From: Kiritimatiellaceae bacterium
GTDB lineage: Bacteria > Verrucomicrobiota > Kiritimatiellia > Kiritimatiellales > Tichowtungiaceae
Length of the DNA: 64,000 bases
Direction of reading: 5' to 3'
Assembly (NCBI GenBank): GCA_013141415.1
Contig: JABFQY010000003.1
Location: 1-64,000, forward strand
Below the pieces are notes generated by a model. It was given only the letters and a program-made list of their open reading frames with translations, was not told the DNA's origin and made no database searches. Positions 18,601 through 26,654 of this stretch are shown here, piece after piece (position 1 is the first letter of the stretch; every line of letters begins with the position of its first letter). A program made the position numbers and the translations under genes.

Positions 18601-18971
18601 TTTATCAGGAAAACCGCGGGAAAAAGTTCCCGAATTATTCCGCCGAGCGCGTGTCCAGCAAAGGTGAATACAGCGCAAACGGCAGTAAGATTCCCGTTCT
18701 TCCGTATAATCGCTTTGGCCCGCTTGAACTGAATGTGAATGCGGTGGCACTTGCTTCTGACATGGTGATTGTCACCCACGGTAAAACCCTAGGGAAGGGC
18801 GATAACCCCTCAAAGTGGTTTGTAAGCGGGCTTGATCGCACAACAGGAAAGACGCTTTTTGAAACCGAACTTCCCTCCGAACCGCTGTTCGGCGGGCTGG
18901 CGATCAGCCGCAACAAGACGATTATTGTCGCGCTCCGGAACGGCGGACTGCTTTGCTTCCGCGGGAAGTAG
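15699..18971 (+). CDS. Secreted protein: Rossmann/methyltransferase-like domain plus PQQ-type beta-propeller
   Basis: A 1090-residue protein with signal peptide (MKNFLCRKWILFASTALFFC). Residues about 40-160 resemble a class I methyltransferase fold (GRRIYVDSITLPKLPYADYS, then an ELRRVIAPYVG strand) without an obvious SAM-binding glycine loop. The rest is a PQQ-binding-like propeller with repeated units such as DPETGTERGKV, DMKSGEVRWQN and DAKTGEIVWQK. A Cys-rich stretch (CDVSTF..GPCTCG) is typical of related planctomycete and verrucomicrobial proteins. The function is unknown; periplasmic binding or redox is possible. The ATG at 15699 with AAAGGA upstream is the right start; the frame stays open further upstream but has no signal peptide there. 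Confidence 0.85.
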   Translation: MKNFLCRKWILFASTALFFCSFSAEIFASSLSDSVLALTPRRAGILVLVHGDEATAKGFAANSRFIIHVLAADDTKAQALRTALVPTGLLGRRIYVDSITLPKLPYADYSIDLLVHADSTAADLTPAYSAELRRVIAPYVGVAVVGNAANLTPAQVAAWAGKDAAVPAISGAWAAISVPPPAGWDPWSYKFHGPDNHPVSKDTLQRPLITKWTAKPFGLTQRGCSELIAGGRIVIAARDTKAYQPGNERNDIFCAFNSANGALLWKKHLPQKFVTGQNNMVLTPDTLFMALGPAVALIDPETGTERGKVTFEGTSGHIKWIALSSNYVFALFGAADQSDTLPPDSYVWGKKEITVANANISDTGTTLAAYDTVKKTTVWVHKAPGPISARMIALDGKTVFYNAEKTAIAALDMKSGEVRWQNSSPDILAATTENRELFDGFVGINDRGLTSLLQAIIIGNNGTTHMVALNPDTGKELWRNQTKKTGRVARWVAMGSKILFMQKGADIQTGAEVDGLSFKTEGCGMITASPMGIFGTCGQAYDTPSGSATPSLSGQHKTPCDVSTFVAEGMYFLTSGPCTCGVISRGMMAQQAAGNFDFHAKAQSEERLRRSSVSSPVTGKVSDSNDWPTARHDYIRSAATPVAVGSNPALVWKYQPAVPFNETEQERRYGVENRPAPPVTAAGIVVVGASDGSLRACEEDGGKELWTRFLGGSILASPTLDSGRVYVGCGDGYVYCLSASTGDELWRFRAAPTERRIMIFGQLSSAWPVHSGILVHDGLAYAAAGMLPEDGSFVYALDAKTGEIVWQKTDLGHQPGQSDFGRAPCGGFALGAGRLWLQCANSAYTSFDCKTGEVLPLPERYQKPGINQGTLGSDIGVFDDRFIVSGGQRFFSDQYERTGSEFKIGRWVRFSFLPLGKNGTPDFPEVSPLPFGIVAPAFDKDLMVMPLFYRQKLCGWNAPEVAKSLTEIYQENRGKKFPNYSAERVSSKGEYSANGSKIPVLPYNRFGPLELNVNAVALASDMVIVTHGKTLGKGDNPSKWFVSGLDRTTGKTLFETELPSEPLFGGLAISRNKTIIVALRNGGLLCFRGK

Positions 18972-18980
18972 AACGGGTTT

Positions 18981-19829
18981 TCAGGCCGGGCGGCAGGCGC
19001 TGGGCGGTTTGTTCCAAAACCGTTTAAAGGTTTTTGAAAGGTGGAACGCGTCGCAGAAGCCCAGTTTCTCGGCGGTTTCCTGAACGCTCCGCCCGTTTTC
19101 GAGCATGGCTTTGGCTTCTTCCATCCGGCGTTTCAGGATGTACTGCCGTGGTGTCTGTCCAAATTCGCGTTCGAAATGATGCGCCACAAATGAAGCCGAC
19201 CGGCCCACTGTCGAGGCAAGTTGTCCGGTGGTGATTTTTTTATGCAAACGGGTTTCAATGTGATCTTCCAGTTTTTCAACCCAGGCCTTATTGCGGTAGC
19301 GGATCAACTCATTATCAATGATTGATTCGCTGACACACTTTAACAGGTGGCCGATATCAAGAGCCTTTTCAACTGTGCAGGTCGGCAGTTTGCTGTAGAG
19401 AGTTGTTAAAAATCCCGGCAGGTCGGAACCGGGAGGTCGGGTCGGATCGCGCAATTGTCCGAAGACGATGGCTCCGAGGTAAATGCCCCGCCGGTTGTAA
19501 AGCGGAACCATGCCTTCGATGAGTCCGCTGTGGCAGTGGTAGATATACACATCGCGCAGTTTTTTCGCTTCTGCCAGATGTGCTTTATCACAAGCGGCGC
19601 ATTGTGCGGCCCGCTCTTTTTTTCGCCGGAAGGCCGCGCAGAACGGTGCCATGGGTTTGACGTGAAAATATTCAAGCTCATGCTCCTGCATGTCAAAGAA
19701 GGTGATACGGATATCAAAGAGCCGGTGCAGGCGGCTCATGATCTGATCCATTTCTTTCGTTGCAACGGCATATTCGATCATACGGGCTTCCTGAGTTGAG
19801 CATGTAATATCGGTTGCAGGATAATACAT
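18981..19829 (-). CDS. AraC family regulator with PocR sensory domain
   Basis: A 282-residue regulator. The N-terminal half is a PocR-type ligand domain, marked by the Cys-rich run C-x13-C-x2-C then YIYHCHSGLIEGMVPLY. The C-terminal about 100 residues are the AraC double helix-turn-helix (RSASFVAHHFEREFGQTPRQY, LGFCDAFHLSKTFKRFW). The Salmonella PocR domain responds to 1,2-propanediol, a product of deoxy-sugar breakdown. The gene is divergent from the sugar operon starting at 19901 and probably controls it (inference). The start is set at MYYPATDIT; the upstream ribosome-binding site is weak. Confidence 0.88.
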   Translation of the reverse strand: MYYPATDITCSTQEARMIEYAVATKEMDQIMSRLHRLFDIRITFFDMQEHELEYFHVKPMAPFCAAFRRKKERAAQCAACDKAHLAEAKKLRDVYIYHCHSGLIEGMVPLYNRRGIYLGAIVFGQLRDPTRPPGSDLPGFLTTLYSKLPTCTVEKALDIGHLLKCVSESIIDNELIRYRNKAWVEKLEDHIETRLHKKITTGQLASTVGRSASFVAHHFEREFGQTPRQYILKRRMEEAKAMLENGRSVQETAEKLGFCDAFHLSKTFKRFWNKPPSACRPA

Positions 19830-19900
19830 GAAATAGTTTTCCTGTCCATTCTCCGCCTTGGCGTTTCGCGGCAGGCTGAATCCCAACAAAAGGATTTTAT

Positions 19901-20812
19901 ATGCCGTATGTCTCAACACAAACGTTAGTCCAGCGTGCCTGCAAGGCCGGGGTCGTGATTCCAGCATTCAACATTCCCTATCTGCCGATGGTGGAGCCCG
20001 TCGTGAAGGCGCTGAAAGACTGCAACAGTGTCGGCATGCTGGTGGTCGCCCGTCTGGAATGGGAAAAATTTGAATCCCGAAGTCTCGAAGCGGTGCGCGA
20101 TGAATATGAAAAGTTCAAGCTGCCCCGCCATACCCGCCTGCATCTTGACCATGTGCCGGTTATTGATGAAGACGATCTTCGCGTTGATTTCGGCGAAATC
20201 ATCGGGCGGGCGATTGCGGCAGGTTATGAATCGGTCATGGTGGACGGTTCGCGCCTGCCGCTTGATGAGAATATCGCCTGCACAAAGAAAATTGTGGATA
20301 TGGCGCATGCGGCAGGAATTCCGGTGGAAGCCGAACTGGGCGCGGTGATGGGACACGAAGCCGGGCCGCTCCCGCCGTACGAAGAGCTTTTTGCATCCGG
20401 AAAAGGATTTACCGATCCGGACGAGGCCAGACAATTTGTTAATGCGACCGGCGTTGACTGGCTGTCCGTGGCAATCGGCAATATCCATGGGGCGATTTCC
20501 GCCGCCGCCAAAGGGAAGCAGAAGGTCGCCGCCCGCCTCAATATCGAACACCTCGACCGGATTCATAAGAGCACCGGAATTCCGCTGGTGCTCCACGGCG
20601 GCACGGGCATCCGCAAAGAATACATTATGGATTCCATTCGGCACGGCATCGCCAAAATTAATGTGGCGACCGCGATCCGCCAGCCGTATGAGCAGATGAT
20701 TGGGCAGGGCGTTGCGGCGGCGCAAAATGCAGTTTATGACGCGATGTTGACCGTGATTCGTGAAGATATAGAAACAGAGGACTCTGCAAAAATTCTTAAC
20801 CCGGAAGGCTGA
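19901..20812 (+). CDS. Class II fructose-bisphosphate aldolase family protein
   Basis: A 303-residue zinc-dependent ketose-bisphosphate aldolase. Seen: HLDHVP (catalytic Asp and zinc His), VEAELGAVMGHE, a zinc His in GNIHG, and LVLHGGTGI with a zinc His followed by KINVATA. It cleaves a phosphorylated ketose into DHAP and an aldehyde. The neighbours (an isomerase and a kinase) suggest it handles the phosphorylated sugar made by them, rather than glycolytic FBP. First gene of a four-gene operon, with an AAAAGGA ribosome-binding site; the isomerase follows by two bases. Confidence 0.92.
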   Translation: MPYVSTQTLVQRACKAGVVIPAFNIPYLPMVEPVVKALKDCNSVGMLVVARLEWEKFESRSLEAVRDEYEKFKLPRHTRLHLDHVPVIDEDDLRVDFGEIIGRAIAAGYESVMVDGSRLPLDENIACTKKIVDMAHAAGIPVEAELGAVMGHEAGPLPPYEELFASGKGFTDPDEARQFVNATGVDWLSVAIGNIHGAISAAAKGKQKVAARLNIEHLDRIHKSTGIPLVLHGGTGIRKEYIMDSIRHGIAKINVATAIRQPYEQMIGQGVAAAQNAVYDAMLTVIREDIETEDSAKILNPEG

Positions 20813-20814
20813 TC

Positions 20815-22224
20815 ATGATGAAAACTAAAACCGTTACATTCGCACTCTATTTCGGCAACCGGGGTTTTTTCCCGGAAAAACTGGTTTCCGGCGCCCGCGC
20901 TGAAATGTCCGCTGTTCTCAAAAAACTGGGCTACGGCTCGTTGCTGATGGACGAATCGCTCACAAAGTTCGGGGCAATCGAAGGCGCTGATGACGGCATT
21001 AAATATGCGCAATTCCTGAAAGATAACCGCGGCCGGTATGACGGCGTCATTCTCTGCCTCCCGAACTTCGGCGATGAAACCGGCGCCATTGCCGCTCTTC
21101 AGGACTGCGGTGTGCCGATTCTGATTCAGGCGTATCCCGACGAGTTGAATAAGATGGGCTTTGCCGACCGGCGCGACGCCTTCTGCGGAAAATTTTCTGT
21201 GATGGATGTTTTCTGCCAGTACGGTCTGCCGTTTACCACCTTTCAGCCGCACACCGTGGCACCGTCCAGCAAAACCTTTGAAATGCAAATTCATCAGTTT
21301 GCGGCGGTTTGCCGCGTGACGAACAACATGAAACGGATGACGGTCGGCGCCATCGGCGCACGCACAACTGCTTTCAAGACCGTTCGCTTCGATGAGCTGA
21401 CACTTCAGCGTTACGGAATCACCACGGAAGCTCTCGATCTTTCCGAAGTGTTTCTGCGGGTTCGTGACATTAAAACAACGAGCGACTCATTTGCCGCTAA
21501 AGCCGAGCGGTTGAAAAACTATACCAACTGGAACGGTGTCCCGGCCGCAAAGTTTGAAATGCTCACCAAGGTGAATGTCGTTCTTGACGACATTATTGCC
21601 GACTACAAACTGGATTGCATGGCGCTGCGGTGCTGGATTGAAATCGAAAAAGAGCTGGGCATTTCTCCCTGCGTTTTGCTCAGTGAGCTGAACGATCGCG
21701 GAATTGTTTCGGCGTGCGAGCTGGATGTCTGTAATGCGGTGCCGATGTACGCATTGCACCTCGCTTCACAGCGTCCAGCCACCTGCCTCGACTGGAATAA
21801 TAACTACGGAGACGATCCGGATAAGTGCATCCTCTTCCACTGCGGGCCCGTGCCGCAGGGTCTCATGACCGCCAAAGGGCAGGTCATTGACCACCCGATG
21901 TTTGCCAAGGCAATGGGTGCCGGTTGCGGCTGGGGTTGCAATGTCGGGCGCATTGCTCCAACACCGATGACCTTCGCCAGCTCAAAAACCGCTGACGGAA
22001 AACTGTACTGTTATCTTGGAGAAGGTGAGTTTACGCAGGACAAAATTGCAGACGACTTTTTCGGTTGCGCCGGCGTTGCCCATATCAAAAATCTGCAAAA
22101 CGCGCTGGAGTATGTCGGTCATGAAGGCTACCGCCATCATGTCGGCGTCACGGCCGGACATGTTGCCCCGGCGGTTCGCGAAGCGTTCACAAAATATCTC
22201 GGCTACGAGCTCAAAAATCTATGA
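20815..22224 (+). CDS. L-fucose/L-arabinose isomerase family protein
   Basis: A 469-residue protein of the FucI/AraA-like fold. The N-terminal Rossmann-like domains contain YDGVILCLPNFGDETGA, and the C-terminal third has the fucose isomerase C-terminal domain with metal-ligand candidates (WIEIEKELGISPC, ELDVCNAVPMYAL, CGPVP). It should interconvert an aldose and a ketose in the cytoplasm. Exact substrate unknown; deoxy-hexoses such as L-fucose fit the context. It is coupled to the kinase by a four-base overlap (ATGA). Confidence 0.88.
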   Translation: MMKTKTVTFALYFGNRGFFPEKLVSGARAEMSAVLKKLGYGSLLMDESLTKFGAIEGADDGIKYAQFLKDNRGRYDGVILCLPNFGDETGAIAALQDCGVPILIQAYPDELNKMGFADRRDAFCGKFSVMDVFCQYGLPFTTFQPHTVAPSSKTFEMQIHQFAAVCRVTNNMKRMTVGAIGARTTAFKTVRFDELTLQRYGITTEALDLSEVFLRVRDIKTTSDSFAAKAERLKNYTNWNGVPAAKFEMLTKVNVVLDDIIADYKLDCMALRCWIEIEKELGISPCVLLSELNDRGIVSACELDVCNAVPMYALHLASQRPATCLDWNNNYGDDPDKCILFHCGPVPQGLMTAKGQVIDHPMFAKAMGAGCGWGCNVGRIAPTPMTFASSKTADGKLYCYLGEGEFTQDKIADDFFGCAGVAHIKNLQNALEYVGHEGYRHHVGVTAGHVAPAVREAFTKYLGYELKNL

Positions 22225-23708
22225 GTCTGCTCGGCATAGACTTGGGGACAACCGGCTGTAAGGCCGGTGTGTTCGGTCTGGACGGCACCTGTATGGCGCA
22301 GGCCTACCGTGAATACAATATGCTCCATCCGCAGCCCGGCTGGTCGGAACTCGACAGCGAACAGGTTTGGCGGCAAACCAGAACCGTCATCGCTGAAGTG
22401 GTTGCAAAGAGCGCCGCGGATCCGGTTACTGCACTTTCTATCAGTGCCTTCGGCGAGGCCTTTGTTCCGGTTTCGAAGTCCCGCAAGCTGCTTGATAACA
22501 GCATTCTCTGCGTGGACAACCGGGGTGAGGAACACGTTGACCGGCTGGTCGAACATTTTGGACGGGAAAATTTGTACCGGATCAATCCGAACCTGCTTGG
22601 GCCGAACTATTCGCTGCCTAAGCTGCTTTGGCTGCGCGAAAACCGTCCGGAAGTTTACCGCCAGGCTGACCATTTCCTGCTTTGGTCCGACCTGATTGCT
22701 TTTATGCTCGGTTGCGAGCCGGTTACCAATAACTCGCACGCCAACCGCACGCTGCTGTTTGATCTCGATAAAAATGATTGGTCGGACGAATTGCTCGCGT
22801 GGAGCGGAATTCCGCGCGGGAAATTAGGACGCGTCGTTTCTGGCGGTACAGTAATCGGTACGGTTTCTGACTGCATGGCAGCCGAGTTAGGTTTGTCTAA
22901 AGGAGTCCGGGTTATTGCTGGCGGTCACGATCAATGTTGCAACGCGCTTGGGTGCGGCGGCATTACGGCGGGACGTGCAGTTTACGGAATGGGATCGTTT
23001 GATTGCATCACGCCGGTGTATGCAAAACCCGCCGATCCGCTCTGTATGTTCCGTGAGAATTTGAACATCGAGCATCACGTCCTGCCGGATTTATACGTTT
23101 CCTTCCTTTATAACCAGAGCGGCCTGCTGGTGAAATGGTTCCGCGACACGTTTGCGTCCGCCGACATTCCTCCTGCCGGAGTAAATATTTATGACTACCT
23201 TGATATGGAGCTTCCGGAAGACCCGACCCGTTTGCTGGTGCTGCCGCATTTTGATATTCCTCCGCACCATGCCGGTAAAACGTCCGGCGTGATCGTCGGG
23301 CTGAAAACCGACACCGCTCGCGGTGAAATTTTGAAAGCCATTCGCGAAGGAGCTGTACTGTATTTCATGAAGAGCATCGATTCGTTGCGGCGGATTGGAA
23401 TGGATACCACGGAGTTTATTGCGTCAGGCGGCGGCGCAACGTCCAATTCAGGCTTGCAGATCAAGGCAGACATTCTGGGGATTCCGTTTGTCCGGCCCCG
23501 CATTACGGAGGCCGGCGTGCTTGGCGCGGCCATGCTGGCCGGGTTGTCCACCGATGTGTTTAAAACGGCGGAAGAGGCCGTGCATCTTTTTGTGAAGCGG
23601 GATCGTGTTTTTGAGCCGAACGCACGGCGGCACGCCATGTATCTTGAAAAGCACGCGCTCTACGAACAGCTTTATCCGTCGCTTAAACCGGTTTTACAAA
23701 CGCTGTAA
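22221..23708 (+). CDS. FGGY family carbohydrate kinase
   Basis: A 495-residue sugar kinase of the xylulokinase/fuculokinase group. The N-terminal ATPase loop is LGIDLGTTGCKAGVFGLDG, the sugar-site Asp lies in GGHDQCCNALGCG (about residue 235), and the C-terminal ATP loop is SGGGATSNSG. It would phosphorylate the ketose produced by the preceding isomerase, feeding the class II aldolase upstream. Substrate is inferred, not shown. Confidence 0.92.
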   Translation: MSLLGIDLGTTGCKAGVFGLDGTCMAQAYREYNMLHPQPGWSELDSEQVWRQTRTVIAEVVAKSAADPVTALSISAFGEAFVPVSKSRKLLDNSILCVDNRGEEHVDRLVEHFGRENLYRINPNLLGPNYSLPKLLWLRENRPEVYRQADHFLLWSDLIAFMLGCEPVTNNSHANRTLLFDLDKNDWSDELLAWSGIPRGKLGRVVSGGTVIGTVSDCMAAELGLSKGVRVIAGGHDQCCNALGCGGITAGRAVYGMGSFDCITPVYAKPADPLCMFRENLNIEHHVLPDLYVSFLYNQSGLLVKWFRDTFASADIPPAGVNIYDYLDMELPEDPTRLLVLPHFDIPPHHAGKTSGVIVGLKTDTARGEILKAIREGAVLYFMKSIDSLRRIGMDTTEFIASGGGATSNSGLQIKADILGIPFVRPRITEAGVLGAAMLAGLSTDVFKTAEEAVHLFVKRDRVFEPNARRHAMYLEKHALYEQLYPSLKPVLQTL

Positions 23709-23741
23709 CCGTCCTGTGATTTTTATTCCGGAGGTGCTGAA

Positions 23742-24770
23742 ATGAAAATGAATGAAAAAAGCCCGAACCCGTACATAGGCACCATGGATCAGCTCGCTCG
23801 CATTCGCACTTCGGTTCTCGACGATGGACGCGGACGCGGCATCCGGATGGCGGATGTTGATAACGGAAGCGGTCTGCGCTTCACGGTTCTGCTGGATCGC
23901 GGCATGGATATCGGCGACGCCTCATTTAATGGCGTTCCGTTCGCGTATCAAACGCCGGTCGGACTGGTTCATCCGGCGTATTTCGAACCCGATGGACTCC
24001 GCTGGCTGCGCAGTTTTGGCGGCGGGCTGATGACCGGTTGCGGACTGCGTAATGTCGGCTCGCCGGAAGCGGAAAATGAAATGCGGGCGGACGGGCCGCT
24101 CGGACTGCATGGCCGGCTGTCCAATACGCCCGCGGAAGAGGTCAGTGTTTCCAAAGGCTGGAAAAACGACCGTTATGAACTCAGCGTGACCGGAACGGTC
24201 TGCGAAGTCAGTTTCTTCGGAGAAAATCTAAAGCTGCGCCGGACCGTTTCGACAGCGATGGGCGACAATTCGATTTCCATCTGCGACTCCGTCACCAATT
24301 GCGGTGTTCGTTCCTCTCCGCTGATGATCCTTTATCACATTAACGCCGGATTTCCGCTTTTGGACGAATCATCCGTTGTCGAAGGAAAAGTGAAAAGCAC
24401 TGTGCCTCGTACGGAGAACGCCGCCGCGGGCATCGGCGAGTGGGGTGTTTGCCAGCCGCCGACGGAGGGCTATGCTGAGCAGTGTTTTTTCCATGACGTG
24501 GAAACTGATGCAGACGGATTTGCCCGGATGTCCCTGCGTAACTCGAAATCCGGTCTGGCCATGGAAGTGGCGTATCGCAAGGCTGAGTTGCCGTATTTCA
24601 CCCAGTGGAAAATGATGGGACGGCAGGAATATGTTATGGGTCTTGAGCCGTCAAACTGCCATCCCGACGGGCAGACAGCGGAAAAAGACGGTGGCACATT
24701 AAAAACGATTCAGCCGGATGAAACCGTCGAGTTTCGTGTCAGAATTTCTTTTGCCGCACAGAGATTGTGA
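23742..24770 (+). CDS. DUF4432 family protein, mutarotase-like
   Basis: A 342-residue protein of the DUF4432 family, which shares the galactose mutarotase beta-sandwich. Seen: FTVLLDRGMDIGDASFNG, LHGRLSNTPAEEV, an YHINAGFPLLDE stretch and GLEPSNCHPDGQ near the end. Members are usually coded with sugar catabolic genes and probably equilibrate anomers. It is the last gene of the operon and has a GGAGG ribosome-binding site. Confidence 0.88.
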   Translation: MKMNEKSPNPYIGTMDQLARIRTSVLDDGRGRGIRMADVDNGSGLRFTVLLDRGMDIGDASFNGVPFAYQTPVGLVHPAYFEPDGLRWLRSFGGGLMTGCGLRNVGSPEAENEMRADGPLGLHGRLSNTPAEEVSVSKGWKNDRYELSVTGTVCEVSFFGENLKLRRTVSTAMGDNSISICDSVTNCGVRSSPLMILYHINAGFPLLDESSVVEGKVKSTVPRTENAAAGIGEWGVCQPPTEGYAEQCFFHDVETDADGFARMSLRNSKSGLAMEVAYRKAELPYFTQWKMMGRQEYVMGLEPSNCHPDGQTAEKDGGTLKTIQPDETVEFRVRISFAAQRL

Positions 24771-24866
24771 CGAATCTCAGGATTCGGCGTTTTTGGATTG
24801 AGTCGCCGGGCCGGGCAGGTAGATTGTTGACCGTCTTCAAACTCAGGATTCATTGGGGTCAACACT

Positions 24867-25757
24867 ATGCCAAAACATTTTCAAAACGTGGCCGTCCTTA
24901 AGGGCGGCTTTTCTGCAGAGCGCGACGTATCGCTCGAATCGGGCGGTGCCATTGCCGCCGGTTTGCGTAAAGCCGGTTACACGGTGACTGAAATTGATGT
25001 GACCTCACCGGATTTCACGGTTCCGGCGGGAATCGAAGCGGTGTTTATCGCACTGCACGGCACGTTTGGCGAGGATGGCGGCGTTCAGGCGCGGTTGACA
25101 GAACTCGGACTTCCGTATGTCGGTGCCGACGCAGAATCCAGCCGCCGGTCATTCGACAAGCTTCTCACGGAAATCTGTCTGCGCGAAGCAGGCGTTCCGG
25201 TTCCGGAAAGCGAAACCCTGCGGCGCGGTGACAAACGTACTCTTTCGCTGCCGGTCGCGGTAAAACCGCCCCGGCAGGGTTCCAGCGTTGGCTGTTCGCT
25301 GGTTTTCCAGGAATCGGAATGGGCGGCGGCGATGGCGGATGCTCTGAAATATGACGATGAAGTCCTCGTTCAGCGCTTTATTCCGGGTCGCGAGTTCACG
25401 GTCGGTGTCGTGGACGGTCAGGTTCTGCCGATTGTCGAGATCGTGACGGCGGCGGGCTGGTACGACTACACCGCCAAATACAAAGTGGACACCACCCGCT
25501 ACGTTATTCCCGCCGAACTCGACGCCGCCACCGCCGCGCGGATGCAGAAGACCGCCATGGAAACCTTTGAAGCGCTCGGTGCGCGCGGTTTCGGACGCGT
25601 CGATTTCCGCATGACCCCGGAAGGCGGGCAGTTCGTTCTGGAACTGAATACCATTCCCGGATTCACCTCGCACAGCCTGCTTCCCAAGGCCGCCGCCGCC
25701 GCCGGAATTGAGTTTCCAGTGCTTTGTGATCGAATCATGAAAACCGCTTCGCTATAA
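24867..25757 (+). CDS. ddl: D-alanine--D-alanine ligase
   Basis: A 296-residue ATP-grasp ligase that makes the D-Ala-D-Ala end of the peptidoglycan stem. Motifs: ALHGTFGEDG (about residues 53-62), RQGSSVGCS, EFTVGV, and the closing ELNTIPGFTSHSLLPKAAAAAG which holds the metal-binding Glu/Asn. It reopens the dcw cluster after the 11.4-kb block and is followed by ftsQ after 30 bases. The ribosome-binding site is weak (GGGG). Confidence 0.95.
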   Translation: MPKHFQNVAVLKGGFSAERDVSLESGGAIAAGLRKAGYTVTEIDVTSPDFTVPAGIEAVFIALHGTFGEDGGVQARLTELGLPYVGADAESSRRSFDKLLTEICLREAGVPVPESETLRRGDKRTLSLPVAVKPPRQGSSVGCSLVFQESEWAAAMADALKYDDEVLVQRFIPGREFTVGVVDGQVLPIVEIVTAAGWYDYTAKYKVDTTRYVIPAELDAATAARMQKTAMETFEALGARGFGRVDFRMTPEGGQFVLELNTIPGFTSHSLLPKAAAAAGIEFPVLCDRIMKTASL

Positions 25758-25787
25758 AGGCCCCACGCACATCGACGGAGAATCGCT

Positions 25788-26642
25788 ATGGTCGCAAGAA
25801 GACGGACGCCACCGAAAATTTATTACAGCAAAACCAAAAGTAAAACCGCGAAGAAGATGGTCGTTCGCCGCGGATTTGTGATTCTTTTGCTGGCCGCGAC
25901 CGCGCTGGCTCTGCTGTTCGGGATTTTTGCCGGTCTTAAGTACACCGGATCGCTTTTTCTCTCCCGCAACCCGAAGTTTGAACTCAAGGTGATTAACATC
26001 ACGACCGACGGACGGCTTCTTCCGGAGCAGCTCCGCGAATACGCCGGACTTCAGATCGGCGCAAATCTGTTTTCAGTCGATTTTGATAAACTGCGGCGGA
26101 AGCTGGAAGAAGTTCCGCTGGTCGAGTCGGTTACCATTGACCGGAAACTGCCTGATACTCTGAACATCAACGTGATTGAACGCGTGGCGATGGCGCAGAT
26201 TCGCTGGAACACGCGCGGCCTGCCGTTCCTGGTTGATCGGTATGGCGTTGTCCTGCCGATGACTCGCAGCGGACAGGCGCTTCCGCTGATCGAGGGGCTG
26301 AATCTGAAAAGTTTGCGGCCCGGTGACCGGGTCGAAAAACCCGGCATCAGCCAATGTCTGGAGCTTCTTGCCGCCGCCGACCAGCTCAGTCTCGGTTCGC
26401 AGGTTGCGTTCGGAAGTTTTGACATTCGCTATCCAGATTTTGTTACAGCCATTGTGAACAACGACACGACAGTTCGCTTTCCGCAGCATTCGGCGCGCGA
26501 AAAACTGATCCGGCTGGTCAGCGTCCTGCAACTGTCGAACGAGCAGGGCCGCCGCGTACGAACGATTGATTTGACGCCGGACGGGCGGAATGTCCCGGTA
26601 ACATTTTATGATTTGGTGCCGGCACCGGCACCGGCGAAATAA
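25788..26642 (+). CDS. ftsQ: Cell division protein FtsQ
   Basis: A 284-residue bitopic divisome protein. A basic cytoplasmic tail of about 27 residues precedes one membrane segment (FVILLLAATALALLFGIFAG). A periplasmic POTRA domain follows (FELKVINITT to RKLPDTLNINVIER), then the FtsQ beta domain. It links FtsB/FtsL to the division complex. Its place between ddl and ftsA is the classic order. Confidence 0.92.
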   Translation: MVARRRTPPKIYYSKTKSKTAKKMVVRRGFVILLLAATALALLFGIFAGLKYTGSLFLSRNPKFELKVINITTDGRLLPEQLREYAGLQIGANLFSVDFDKLRRKLEEVPLVESVTIDRKLPDTLNINVIERVAMAQIRWNTRGLPFLVDRYGVVLPMTRSGQALPLIEGLNLKSLRPGDRVEKPGISQCLELLAAADQLSLGSQVAFGSFDIRYPDFVTAIVNNDTTVRFPQHSAREKLIRLVSVLQLSNEQGRRVRTIDLTPDGRNVPVTFYDLVPAPAPAK

Positions 26643-26654
26643 TAAGGAATTTTT

